A stretch of DNA of 18,197 nt from Actinomycetota bacterium (GTDB lineage: Bacteria > Cyanobacteriota > Vampirovibrionia > Obscuribacterales > Obscuribacteraceae): the NCBI GenBank assembly GCA_903970355.1, contig CAJCIF010000235.1:1-18197 (forward strand), read 5' to 3'. This document shows positions 7,730-15,212 of the stretch, one piece after another. The notes under the pieces are model-generated. The model was not told the DNA's origin, did no database searches, and worked only from the letters and a program-made list of their open reading frames with translations. Each line of letters begins with the position of its first letter. Position 1 is the first letter of the stretch. The translations under genes and the position numbers were made by a program.

Positions 7730-9124
7730 ATGAAGCTTGCCGTTGTCGTTTTCGCAGCTTTTAAAGTCTGGACTGCTACTGGTGTTAATACCGCTGGCAT
7801 CCCTCATTTAGCAAGAGCCGAAGCTATCGAAACAACTTGGAATTCGAATCAAGTCGCCTATCGAAGGGCAATCGAAAAGGATCGTTTTAAAGAAGCTAAT
7901 GAGATTGCGCGCGTTGCGGTTATTTTGGCTGCCGGATATGCACGACAAAGCGATATGCTCGCGACAAGTTTGGAGGAACTAGGGATAACATCAGCCAAAC
8001 TAGGAAATCACCAAGAAAGTATAGAGAGCTTCAAATACGCTATAGACATAGCGAAAAGCCTCAAGCATTGGCCCGCCTCTCGAATCGCACAAATTGAAAG
8101 TGCGTGGCAAGCAGAGAAATCGACAGTCCCAGCCTCATCAACAGAAATCAAACAATATGAGTCACCGAACGGATTGGTTGAAACTGGAAGATCCAGTTCG
8201 GAGGGAAGTTCAATTGAGCAAAGCAGAGATGCGGAATCTTTTGGAGAGAAAGCCAACTTAGCTTTTAGAAATGGTCGGCTGAAGGATGCAGATAAGTTCA
8301 ATCAGGAAAGGCAAGCTTGTTCTTTATTCCTTCCCGTCGTCAAAAATGAGCAATTGACTGAAGCTTGCATGCTTTCACAGAAAATGGATTTAGCTCAAGG
8401 ACGTGCCAAAACTGTGAGCTTTCTTTCCGACGTTTGCAATGAACGCACGGGAAGCTATTTATCGGATGATGACCCAATCAGAATAATCAACGAAATCAAT
8501 AGAGCACTCGCCGATAGCATGGAAGAAAACTATTCAGCTGCAAGAGACAGACTGAAAGAATTACATGAAAAGCAAAAGGATGCATTTCAGCAGAATTTGT
8601 ACTTGGAAGGTAAATACAATCTCGCTACGGGATGGATTTGTCTCGGACAGTCATTTCATGGAGGTATAACTCCTTTGCTGGAAGCACAAATCTACGCCGA
8701 TCGGGCGATAGAATCTTTTAGAGACAATTCTTCTGCAAGACTAGATTACGCTCAAAGCCTACGCTTACATGGCCGTGTTTTATATGAAAATCGAGATCTC
8801 AATGCTATAGAACAATTGAGATTGGCATTGAAAATTGCGTCATCCGAACTGCCACTAAATCATCCATATCTTGCGCCCTTCCATTTGGATTATGGAATTG
8901 CAGCTCTGGAATTGGGCAGCGATGAGCAAAATGGTCGCCTTCATGCGCAGAAGGCTTTCAGTCTCGCCCAACAAAAATATGATATCGGTCCGGACTTATG
9001 GGATGCCACAGAACGAGAACGTATGCGTACGAGACTAGACAGGTACAAAACCTTCTTAAGCAATGCAATGTCCAAGGGCAAACTCAAACCTCTCATGATG
9101 CGCAATGGAGACATAGAACTCTAA
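7730..9124 (+). CDS. uncharacterised exported TPR-like cassette protein B1
   Basis: This 464-residue protein begins with a hydrophobic stretch (MKLAVVVFAAFKVW) and a possible cleavage site after ARA near residue 30, so export to the periplasm or surface is likely, though the signal is not textbook. The remainder is helical. A tetratricopeptide-like unit is visible at about 76-110 (LATSLEELGITSAKLGNHQE...) and more around 340-425, with a weakly conserved serine-rich joint near 132-165. TPR-type folds usually bind peptides or partner proteins. It is coupled to A1 (2-nt gap), and the same A-B order recurs downstream. Nothing identifies a partner or substrate. Confidence 0.75.
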   Translation: MKLAVVVFAAFKVWTATGVNTAGIPHLARAEAIETTWNSNQVAYRRAIEKDRFKEANEIARVAVILAAGYARQSDMLATSLEELGITSAKLGNHQESIESFKYAIDIAKSLKHWPASRIAQIESAWQAEKSTVPASSTEIKQYESPNGLVETGRSSSEGSSIEQSRDAESFGEKANLAFRNGRLKDADKFNQERQACSLFLPVVKNEQLTEACMLSQKMDLAQGRAKTVSFLSDVCNERTGSYLSDDDPIRIINEINRALADSMEENYSAARDRLKELHEKQKDAFQQNLYLEGKYNLATGWICLGQSFHGGITPLLEAQIYADRAIESFRDNSSARLDYAQSLRLHGRVLYENRDLNAIEQLRLALKIASSELPLNHPYLAPFHLDYGIAALELGSDEQNGRLHAQKAFSLAQQKYDIGPDLWDATERERMRTRLDRYKTFLSNAMSKGKLKPLMMRNGDIEL

Positions 9125-9127
9125 AGG

Positions 9128-9160
9128 GTGCGCTCGATTCCGAGCATTCTCGCAAATTAG
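9128..9160 (+). pseudogene. fossil of the AsmA gene 3' end
   Basis: Eleven codons here read VRSIPSILAN-stop, against VRSIPGIAAN-stop at the end of the intact AsmA gene (6637-6669). Of 33 nt, 29 agree and the TAG stop is kept. There is no start codon and no upstream frame, so it is not expressed as a protein. It marks the exact left edge of the duplicated unit. Confidence 0.85.
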
Positions 9161-9203
9161 AAAACTGCCACATATCTGTCACGTAAGACTGGTAACTTTA
9201 TCT
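9161..9203 (+). promoter_or_regulatory. invariant 43-nt upstream element of cassette 2
   Basis: Identical base for base to 6670-6712, with the same CTGYCACRTA direct repeats at 9165-9174 and 9176-9185. Identity stops just after 9203 and resumes at the gene A start, where 39 of the first 41 nt agree. Confidence 0.5.
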
Positions 9204-9238
9204 TTGTTCGGAAGTTCGTCTTTAGGGTTTAGTTGGCA

Positions 9239-10258
9239 ATGACAAACCAAGAATTTCAACAATCTGCGGCAAGAGCTGAAGGATTGGCAGAAACAAAAAA
9301 ATACAGCAATGGCCCTGAGCTTGCCGTTCAAGAAGTTTTTAATGAGCTTGTCAAAATTGAGAACAATAGAGGACTAACGGCTCAACAAAAGTCTGCGCAA
9401 GAAGCGGAATATCTAAAAGCAGTCATGGATCAAAACAAAGTTTTGAAAGAACATGGTTTTCCTGAATTCCAACTGACTGAAAACGGTAAGTCCATAACTT
9501 TTACAGCGACAAAGAATGACGGTAGCGGGCAAAGGAGCGGGCTTCCTGCTTTTGCTTACGGAGAAACTCACGCAAATTTAGGGAAACGAACGCTCACCTC
9601 AGAGAATATCTTAGATCAGCCTTTGACTGCAGAAAAGCCGGTTATGGCGCCAGATACAAACGCTTCTTCTGGCGCTCACAAGCTTTATGCAAATGAAACC
9701 GGCACTCCCACAGCATTGCCGGAAGCTCCGGTTGCACCGTACGGTAAACCCCTTTTTGTTCGACCAGATGGAACGACAAGTACAGAGATTCCGCAGAAAA
9801 CAGGTGGAGATAATGTCCGACTCGGAGTAACTAACGATTCAAGCCCTGAAGGACAAGCACGGGCACAGTTGCATCGTCTGCACAATGGTGCAATTGATAT
9901 TTCAACCGACAAACTTCCCAAAAATGGCCCAATCTGGGAAGGGCAAGAATCCCGCAATCTGCATTTTGGAGAAAACTTGCAACAAGGTGCAAAAGTCACC
10001 TTCGATGTAAGACTTCCATACGGCGTGCGTGCTGGTGACGTGGTTGAAGGAAGAATATTTAGTAACTCAACGAGATCAACTAGTGATCATGTTAGAGGAC
10101 AAGTTGTTTCAGTGAATGGACAATTGCACTTCCAAGGGGATGAATCCATCGTTTTGAAAGGCAATGAATCCGGCATTTCATATCCGGCCGACAATCGACA
10201 TGTTGGGCCGTATGACAAAGGTGGTCAGCTCGATATTCCGCTGACATTGCAAAACTGA
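9239..10258 (+). CDS. uncharacterised cassette protein A2
   Basis: This 339-residue protein is a paralogue of A1 (6744). The first residues QEFQQSAARAE and the later blocks KTLTSEN-like (LGKRTLTSEN), SPEGQAR, WEGQESR and LPYGVRxGDVVEGRI are shared. The central linker and the segment around residues 15-45 differ and carry small insertions. There is no signal peptide and no recognised family. ATG 9239 matches the conserved ATG of A1. A TTG six nt upstream (9233) has an AGGG at better spacing and could be the real start, adding two residues. B2 starts 2 nt after the stop. Confidence 0.75.
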   Translation: MTNQEFQQSAARAEGLAETKKYSNGPELAVQEVFNELVKIENNRGLTAQQKSAQEAEYLKAVMDQNKVLKEHGFPEFQLTENGKSITFTATKNDGSGQRSGLPAFAYGETHANLGKRTLTSENILDQPLTAEKPVMAPDTNASSGAHKLYANETGTPTALPEAPVAPYGKPLFVRPDGTTSTEIPQKTGGDNVRLGVTNDSSPEGQARAQLHRLHNGAIDISTDKLPKNGPIWEGQESRNLHFGENLQQGAKVTFDVRLPYGVRAGDVVEGRIFSNSTRSTSDHVRGQVVSVNGQLHFQGDESIVLKGNESGISYPADNRHVGPYDKGGQLDIPLTLQN

Positions 10259-10260
10259 CC

Positions 10261-11682
10261 ATGAAACTAGCTGTTGTTATTTTTGCAGCTTTCAAACTCT
10301 GGACAGCTACAGGTGTAAATACCGTTGGTCCAATCCATTTAACGGTTGCAGATCAGATCGAGCGAATGTGGTCGACCAACGAGGATGGCATCAAACAACA
10401 GCTAGCTGAAGGCAACTACGACGAGGTTTACGGACTAGCTCAATCAAATGTTGTATTAGCAGCGCAGTACGCGCCTCGGAGCGATATGTTGGCTACGAGT
10501 TTGGAAGAGCTAGGCATCGCCGAATCTAAACTTGGCAGTCACCAAAAAAGCGCAGAATGTTTTGCGCTTTCTCTAGAGACCGCCAAATATCTCAAACATT
10601 GGCCGGAATCAAATATTGTTCGATTAGAAGAAACATTAAAGCGTGAACAAGAGGCGCTACATGACTCTCCATCTGAAAAAAAACCTCTTGAGTCACCGCT
10701 TGCGCTAATAGATTTGGGAAGAAATACTTCGCTTGATCCCGCTAACTTAAAGAACAATTTTGATGTTCATACGTTAGGTCTACAAGCTGATCTTGCTTTC
10801 AAAACAGGTTCCCTTCGGAAAGCGAAAGCGCTTTTTATAAAGCATTGTAGATGGTCATTCCATCTTTCTCCTGTCAAAAATGAAGAACTTGCTAAGTCAG
10901 GGATGCGTGGACGAACCATAGCTCTAATATTTGGCGATGCTGCTGGAGCAAGCGAATCTTGCGATTTCACCGACTATTTAACCAGCTCTTATTTGCCGGA
11001 CAATGATCCTATTCGAATAAGAACCTGTCTCGATCGAGCCCTTGCCGATTGTGAAGGAAAGAAATTTTTACCAGCCCAAGACTTCTTGAAAGGACTACAT
11101 GAGAAACAAAAGAACGCTTTTGAGAACGACGAGCAATTAGAAGGCTTGTATAACCTGGTTATGGGCTGGGCCTGTTTTGGTGAGTCATATTATGCTGGCA
11201 AAACTTGGCTACAGCCTGCGCTCGAGCATGCAAATAAAGCGATTGAACTTTTGCAAGCACATTATCAAAGTGCTATGGACTACGCCCAGGCGCTTCGTCT
11301 GTCAGGTCTTGTGTTAGAAAGAACGAAGGATTCAGGCGCCGTAGAAAGAATGAGATTGGCACTATCCGTAGCGTCATCCGATCTGTCACCCAACCACCCC
11401 TATTTAGCCAAGTTTTACCGTGACTACGCTAATGTGCTTCTGGAGAATAAAGAAGCTTCAAAAGATCCAAAAGATTTTGCCAAAAAGGCACTTGTTAATG
11501 CTCGCACCGGTCTTGCATTGGCGCAGAAGCTTTATGCAGAACGACAACCACGTATTCATGGAGTTCGAATTTGCCCTGAATTGGATGAAATTAGGGCAAA
11601 GAGATTAGGCAATTACAAAGGGACTCTCGAGTCTTCGTTGCGAGGTACACCGCTTGCCGAGCAGACAGAATTGGAAATCTGA
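10261..11682 (+). CDS. uncharacterised exported TPR-like cassette protein B2
   Basis: This 473-residue protein is a paralogue of B1. The N-terminal hydrophobic stretch MKLAVVIFAAFKLWTATGVN is nearly unchanged, as is the first TPR-like unit (SDMLATSLEELGIAESKLG). The middle is more diverged. The C-terminal helical region (around 355-400, with SDLSPNHPYLAKFYRDYA) is again recognisable. It is predicted exported with moderate certainty and coupled to A2 by a 2-nt gap. No terminator with a U-tract follows closely. Function unknown. Confidence 0.75.
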   Translation: MKLAVVIFAAFKLWTATGVNTVGPIHLTVADQIERMWSTNEDGIKQQLAEGNYDEVYGLAQSNVVLAAQYAPRSDMLATSLEELGIAESKLGSHQKSAECFALSLETAKYLKHWPESNIVRLEETLKREQEALHDSPSEKKPLESPLALIDLGRNTSLDPANLKNNFDVHTLGLQADLAFKTGSLRKAKALFIKHCRWSFHLSPVKNEELAKSGMRGRTIALIFGDAAGASESCDFTDYLTSSYLPDNDPIRIRTCLDRALADCEGKKFLPAQDFLKGLHEKQKNAFENDEQLEGLYNLVMGWACFGESYYAGKTWLQPALEHANKAIELLQAHYQSAMDYAQALRLSGLVLERTKDSGAVERMRLALSVASSDLSPNHPYLAKFYRDYANVLLENKEASKDPKDFAKKALVNARTGLALAQKLYAERQPRIHGVRICPELDEIRAKRLGNYKGTLESSLRGTPLAEQTELEI

Positions 11683-11941
11683 CCAGATCGTTCATCTTCC
11701 ATTATAAGTTTTATCAGCCACACAAATTCCGAATTTCGATTTGGTCTTCGGTGCACCGCCGGTGATGTGGTATCATTTTCGGCAATTCAATTAAACGACA
11801 ATCGAGCTTTCGTCCCGCAGAAAAATTCTTTTTCTGTCTAAGCAAATATCGGCGATCGCTCTTACAAAAACGGCTAGGAAGCGAAGGCGCATCATCAGCG
11901 TCCCGGCTCGTCAACTAAAAAATAAGCACGCTCGCAGGCGG
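11683..11941. other. intergenic region between cassette 2 and the recombinase gene
   Basis: No gene is seen in these 259 nt. They hold a perfect 10-bp palindrome CGGTGCACCG (11749-11758) and an AT-rich hairpin, CAGAAAAA (11818-11825) with TTTTTCTG (11829-11836) around a 3-nt loop, which could weakly terminate transcription in either direction. No convincing dif-like Xer site was found beside the recombinase gene. Confidence 0.4.
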
Positions 11942-12874
11942 GTGAACGGCATTATCGGTGGTGCCGGCGAACATGTTTATGGTTCTTCTGAATCAATTTC
12001 AAGTTACCTGGACTACGTCTATCGCGAGAAAGGTCTGGCCAAGAATACCCTTCTTGCTTATCGACGTGATCTCATTGCTTTTGGCGCCTGGCTGCGCAAG
12101 CGCAATACTGAAATGACAAGACAAGAAATAAGCATTTACCTTTCCGAACTCAATAAGAAAGGCAGAAAGCCTGCCACCATTGGTCGGGTTCTCGCCAGTT
12201 TGCGAGGGTGGTTTGAATGGCAGAAGGCGACAGGTTTGATCGGGCAAGATCCCTGTGAAACTTTGCACAATCCGCGTCGCGTTCGAAAATTACCGCAAGT
12301 ACTGACACCAGATGAGGTGACAGCTCTTCTAAAAAGTGCCGAGAGCACGCGTGAAAGAGCCATTGTGGAGCTGCTTTACGGGGCCGGTTTGCGCGTTTCT
12401 GAACTTGTTCGTCTCAATTGGAGCGATATCAGTCTCAATCAACGGCAAGTTCGTTGCTTCGGAAAAGGCTCAAAGGAAAGACTTGTACCTCTTGGAGTTC
12501 CTGCTGTAACTTCCCTTGAGGCGCTTGCTGCCGATGAAAAACTCAAATACCCGGGCAAGAACAGTCAAGCCAGACCTGTTTTGCTAGACCGCAGTAATCG
12601 CCGGATAACGAGGCTGGCAGTATGGCAAATTCTTAAAAGGCTCGCCAAATCAGCCGGATTTTCAAAAAACCTTTCCCCGCACACTCTCAGGCACACATTT
12701 GCAACCCATTTACTGGAAAACGGGGCAGACTTGAGGTCGGTCCAGGAGCTTCTCGGCCATGCCAATGTAGTCACAACCCAACTTTATACACACCTCAGCC
12801 GAAGTCATCTTCGGAAGGCGTATCAATCCGCTCAGGAGGTTTTCCGGACAAATAACCTGTCGGGCGATGATTAA
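11942..12874 (+). CDS. xerC/D: tyrosine recombinase of the XerC/XerD family
   Basis: This 310-residue protein has the usual length of chromosomal Xer recombinases, which resolve chromosome dimers at dif with FtsK. An N-terminal SAM-like core-binding domain (about 17-100) is followed by the catalytic domain with all expected residues: R151 (GAGLRVSEL), K175 (FGKGSKERLVPL), H247 and R250 (SPHTLRHTFATHL), H273 (LLGHANVVTTQ) and the nucleophile Y282 (LYTHLS). The start is GTG 11942 with AGGCGG close upstream. XerC and XerD cannot be separated with confidence from sequence alone, and an integron or plasmid type is unlikely given the standard length and the lack of mobile neighbours. It is intact and probably active. 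Confidence 0.9.
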   Translation: MNGIIGGAGEHVYGSSESISSYLDYVYREKGLAKNTLLAYRRDLIAFGAWLRKRNTEMTRQEISIYLSELNKKGRKPATIGRVLASLRGWFEWQKATGLIGQDPCETLHNPRRVRKLPQVLTPDEVTALLKSAESTRERAIVELLYGAGLRVSELVRLNWSDISLNQRQVRCFGKGSKERLVPLGVPAVTSLEALAADEKLKYPGKNSQARPVLLDRSNRRITRLAVWQILKRLAKSAGFSKNLSPHTLRHTFATHLLENGADLRSVQELLGHANVVTTQLYTHLSRSHLRKAYQSAQEVFRTNNLSGDD

Positions 12875-12923
12875 AATTTAACTGGGGTACTCGTAAGCTG
12901 GCTCGATCCATGAGTTAATTTAT

Positions 12924-13050
12924 GTGGGAAGTCGAAGTTTAAGTAAGTCTTTTACCGACCAAACAACCCCGGATTTCTAGGGAACGTTTTCGAAGCCTGC
13001 CGCGACAGACTAAGTTGCAGGGAAAAGACAGTCAAACATCGAAATCCCAC
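12924..13050 (+). promoter_or_regulatory. composite long inverted repeat, possible structured leader or small RNA
   Basis: The outer arms GTGGGAAGTCGAAGTTT (12924-12940) and AAACATCGAAATCCCAC (13034-13050) are complementary at 14 of 17 positions. Inside them GTCTTTT (12947-12953) pairs perfectly with AAAAGAC (13023-13029), and inside that CCTGC (12996-13000) pairs with GCAGG (13017-13021). The nested order gives one extended hairpin of 127 nt ending 37 nt before ATG 13088. It has no U-tract. A structured mRNA leader or a stand-alone RNA are both possible; no known family was recognised. Confidence 0.45.
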
Positions 13051-13087
13051 AAACGAAACCATTTTGAAAAAATCAGGCTAGGACTCA

Positions 13088-14155
13088 ATGCGACAAACAT
13101 CCAAGGTCGAGGGCACTAAGATTGCCCAAGCCGCCAAGGATCTTAACGTAACAAGCGTTACGATCAGGCGTTATTTGAGTGAGTTCAATATCGAAACTAC
13201 AACCGACGAGAACGGTATCAAGGTTCTTCCAGACCAAGCAATGGAAGAGCTGAAGACAGTACGTCGTTTGAAAGAAGATGGACTCACAAATCCGAAAGTA
13301 ATGGAGATGCTGGAAGAATCACGCGTTAAGCGTCCTTCCGCTCCTAAAGCTAAAAAAGAATCGGCATCAGCACGCAGCTCAAAAGCAAAAGTAGTTGAAG
13401 TAGAAGATGTCGAGGAAGAAGAAGTCGAGCTACCCAAAGTTGATAAGCGCAAGGGTGCAAGACGTATTAAGGAAGTAGAAGCTGAAGTTGTTGCGGAAGC
13501 TCCTTCTGAAGAACCCATGGAAGACGAATCTCCTGCCGCTGATGGTGGGGGCGATCCGACTGGTGAAAAACCAAAACACTCGCTGACCTGTCAGACCTGT
13601 GGGAAGGTTTTTGAACATATGAATCCACGGCTGAGAGATTGCCTGGATTGTTACCGCACGAAGCGTAAAGAACGCAGACGCGGTGGGTCGGAACGACACA
13701 AGAACGTTATTCAACATCCCATTGCGCAACAAGCGGTGCATAAAGCACAGCAACAAAATCAAGCTGCTCCGAACAGCTATCAAAACGGCAATGGTGACAG
13801 CACCCATACGGTAGTGACACCACTTCCGGTGGCGCGTGAACCGCGTGAACCGCGTGAACCGCACCCGCAACACCTGCAACACTCACAACCTCTGCCGCCG
13901 CCTTCAGCCCCAGCGATGGTGCAAAGTGCAGCGATACAGCGTGGTCCTGTTCGCAACTATCGAAAAGCGATCGAAGAAACTCGCCAGATTACCGGCAGCT
14001 TAAAACGCCGTCTGGAAAGACCAGATTTGCCGGAAGGCGATCGTCGATGGCTCGAACAAATCTACGCCTACCAGCTCATTCTGCATCAAGGTTGGCGCCA
14101 TTTGTCCGACTACAAAAACAACACCAATTCACAAGCTAAACAACAAGAAGACTAG
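13088..14155 (+). CDS. MerR-like HTH protein with a four-cysteine zinc finger
   Basis: This is a 355-residue, probably DNA- or RNA-binding protein. Residues 10-76 look like a MerR-type winged helix (KIAQAAKDLNVTSVTIRRYL, then a wing and a helix ending in LTNPKVMEMLEE). Residues 80-160 are a charged, low-complexity linker with basic then acidic runs. C168, C171, C185 and C188 form a CxxC-x13-CxxC zinc-ribbon-like motif followed by a very basic patch (KRKERRRGG). Residues 205-285 are rich in Q, H and P and include the EPREPREP run made by a 9-nt triplicate (13834-13860). The C-terminus (288-345) is helical and basic. ATG 13088 follows a weak TAGGA site. The combination does not match a family I know; regulator or nucleoid/ribosome-associated roles are guesses. 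It ends 3 nt from the convergent gene. Confidence 0.75.
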   Translation: MRQTSKVEGTKIAQAAKDLNVTSVTIRRYLSEFNIETTTDENGIKVLPDQAMEELKTVRRLKEDGLTNPKVMEMLEESRVKRPSAPKAKKESASARSSKAKVVEVEDVEEEEVELPKVDKRKGARRIKEVEAEVVAEAPSEEPMEDESPAADGGGDPTGEKPKHSLTCQTCGKVFEHMNPRLRDCLDCYRTKRKERRRGGSERHKNVIQHPIAQQAVHKAQQQNQAAPNSYQNGNGDSTHTVVTPLPVAREPREPREPHPQHLQHSQPLPPPSAPAMVQSAAIQRGPVRNYRKAIEETRQITGSLKRRLERPDLPEGDRRWLEQIYAYQLILHQGWRHLSDYKNNTNSQAKQQED

Positions 14156-14158
14156 TTG

Positions 14159-15073
14159 TTAAAAGGGTTCGCCTTGCGGTAATCCGGCTTGCGAGCCTGG
14201 CGCGGCACCAAAGGGTGGCGCTGATTGTGGACTGAAAGGCTGCATGTTGCCTTGCACTGCATTTGGTGCTGGCATAGCTGCATTTTGGCTGCCGGCGGGA
14301 TAAACAAGCGAAGCGAGATCGAGGGGTCTATTGAGCTTAACCGCCAAAACCTCACCCTTCTTCATTTCAAAGTCTTTGCCTGCCTTCTGGTTGGCATGCG
14401 GTGAATACCTGACTCCTGCTATACGAGTCACTCTTGTCACAAGTGAATAGCCCATCGCTTTAGCGGAATTCGTGTAATCGCCAATCGGTATCGATTTGTT
14501 ATTCGTACCCTTGTTGGGATCGTCTTTTATGTCATGGTTGGGGTTATGTTCGATGAATCCGCTAATCGGGCCGGTACGGCCGTCGGGTAAAGCGAGAGAC
14601 TGCAGACTCACGTCAATATTGCCGGGCATGCCAAATTTGAGCCCTTTTGCTGGTGTAGCGGACGTAACGGTGCCAATAATTCTTGATCCAGGCGGAATGA
14701 CTACTTTGCCCTGATTCGTAAAACCATCGTTCAGGACAATTGCAAATATGTCTCCAGCCTTGGCTTTCTTAGAACTTAAGTCATCTTCGAGCGTACCTGT
14801 AAGGACCGATCCTGGAGTGATTCGATTCGCAACGAAAGACTTCCAGAAGTCCATGCTGCCCATATTGGGTGTAGCAGGTGCTGCTGATGGAACTGACGGA
14901 TTAACATTGGGCGGTAAGCCAACGGCAGTGGGCGCCTCCATGCCTGGCGCTGTGTTATAGCCCGGATAGCCCGGGTAATTGGACTGAGCTGATGCACTCA
15001 GAAGGGCAGACGCGCCAGCCAGAGCGACCAGAGCCGCCAACTTGCTTCCTAACTTATTCAAATCTGATTTCAT
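14159..15073 (-). CDS. secreted beta-rich protein of unknown function
   Basis: The 304-residue product begins MKSDLNKLGSKLAALVALAG, a clear Sec signal peptide with a likely cut after SASA (about residue 30). A proline- and glycine-rich spacer follows (about 31-75, with YPGYPGY). The core (about 85-265) has the pattern ITPGSVLTGTLEDDLSSKKA, GDIFAIVL, VVIPPGSRIIGTV, typical of exported beta-barrel-like domains sometimes compared with VirB10/TrbI, and the tail is again Pro/Gln-rich. The frame opens at 15142, but that ATG lies at the start point of the promoter at 15146-15173 and would bury the signal peptide, so ATG 15073 is preferred although its GGGG site sits close. It is divergent from rpsF and convergent with the zinc-finger gene. 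Confidence 0.7.
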   Translation of the reverse strand: MKSDLNKLGSKLAALVALAGASALLSASAQSNYPGYPGYNTAPGMEAPTAVGLPPNVNPSVPSAAPATPNMGSMDFWKSFVANRITPGSVLTGTLEDDLSSKKAKAGDIFAIVLNDGFTNQGKVVIPPGSRIIGTVTSATPAKGLKFGMPGNIDVSLQSLALPDGRTGPISGFIEHNPNHDIKDDPNKGTNNKSIPIGDYTNSAKAMGYSLVTRVTRIAGVRYSPHANQKAGKDFEMKKGEVLAVKLNRPLDLASLVYPAGSQNAAMPAPNAVQGNMQPFSPQSAPPFGAAPGSQAGLPQGEPF

Positions 15074-15145
15074 TGCCCCAAGTCTAATGCAATCGTGAAC
15101 ATTGGGAAATGTGGAGAATACGTAAGGGCGAGCCGTTGCCATGCC

Positions 15146-15173
15146 ATGCTAAAATTCTTGCCTGCCTGTCCAA
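15146..15173 (-). promoter_or_regulatory. candidate promoter for the secreted protein gene
   Basis: On the minus strand TTGGAC (15168-15173) and TAGCAT (15146-15151) are separated by 16 nt, predicting a start near 15139 and a leader of about 66 nt before ATG 15073. The -35 falls in the loop and arm of a small hairpin (GCCTG 15164-15168, CAGGC 15177-15181). Confidence 0.4.
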
Positions 15174-15193
15174 AAACAGGCGCGATACCCTTG

Positions 15194-15206
15194 CCTGCTC
15201 AGCAGG
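15194..15206 (+). promoter_or_regulatory. hairpin covering the rpsF ribosome-binding site
   Basis: CCTGC (15194-15198) pairs with GCAGG (15202-15206) around TCA. The right arm overlaps the Shine-Dalgarno AGGA (15204-15207) of rpsF, so the stem could limit translation. S6 with S18 is known to bind rpsF leaders in many bacteria, but the conserved features of that leader were not recognised here. Confidence 0.4.
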
Positions 15207-15212
15207 ACGTTT

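Larger units (their letters stand above)
6637..9127 (+). repeat. tandem duplication, copy 1 (asmA 3' end + gene A1 + gene B1)
   Basis: Starting inside the last 11 codons of the AsmA gene, this 2,491-nt segment is repeated at once downstream. The match begins at GTGCGCTCGAT (6637 and 9128) and runs through the asmA stop, the intergenic region, gene A and gene B. Similarity is highest over the intergenic block and the first codons of A, and lower through B. There are no transposase genes or terminal inverted repeats, so unequal recombination rather than a mobile element is the simplest source. Confidence 0.85.
9128..11682 (+). repeat. tandem duplication, copy 2 (asmA-tail fossil + gene A2 + gene B2)
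   Basis: This is the second copy of the unit starting at 6637. It begins with a relic of the AsmA C-terminus, then the 43-nt invariant block, A2 and B2. No third relic of the asmA tail follows B2, so there are two copies. Because the fossil belongs to the gene that precedes copy 1, the arrangement asmA-A-B is ancestral and the extra block is the downstream one. Confidence 0.85.

Noticed and set aside
6637..11682. Composite transposon or integrated element
   Set aside because: No transposase, terminal inverted repeats or target-site duplication was seen; the breakpoint inside asmA fits a simple tandem duplication.
11851..11858. GCGATCGC palindromes (here and near 17594) as cyanobacterial HIP1 sites
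   Set aside because: Two octamers in 18 kb are not a meaningful excess, so they were not used as evidence of lineage.
11683..11941. A dif site next to the Xer recombinase gene
   Set aside because: No 11-6-11 arrangement resembling known dif arms could be found, and dif is usually not beside xer genes.
13171..13518. Minus-strand reading frame opposite the zinc-finger gene
   Set aside because: It is a serine/threonine-rich mirror of the acidic linker codons, with no domain and no ribosome site.
13834..13860. Triplicate 9-nt repeat as a phase-variable tract
   Set aside because: The unit is a multiple of three, so slippage would only add or remove E-P-R residues in a disordered segment.
15074..15142. 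Longer start for the secreted protein at 15142
   Set aside because: It would put 23 residues before a clear signal peptide and lies at the predicted transcription start of the promoter at 15146-15173.
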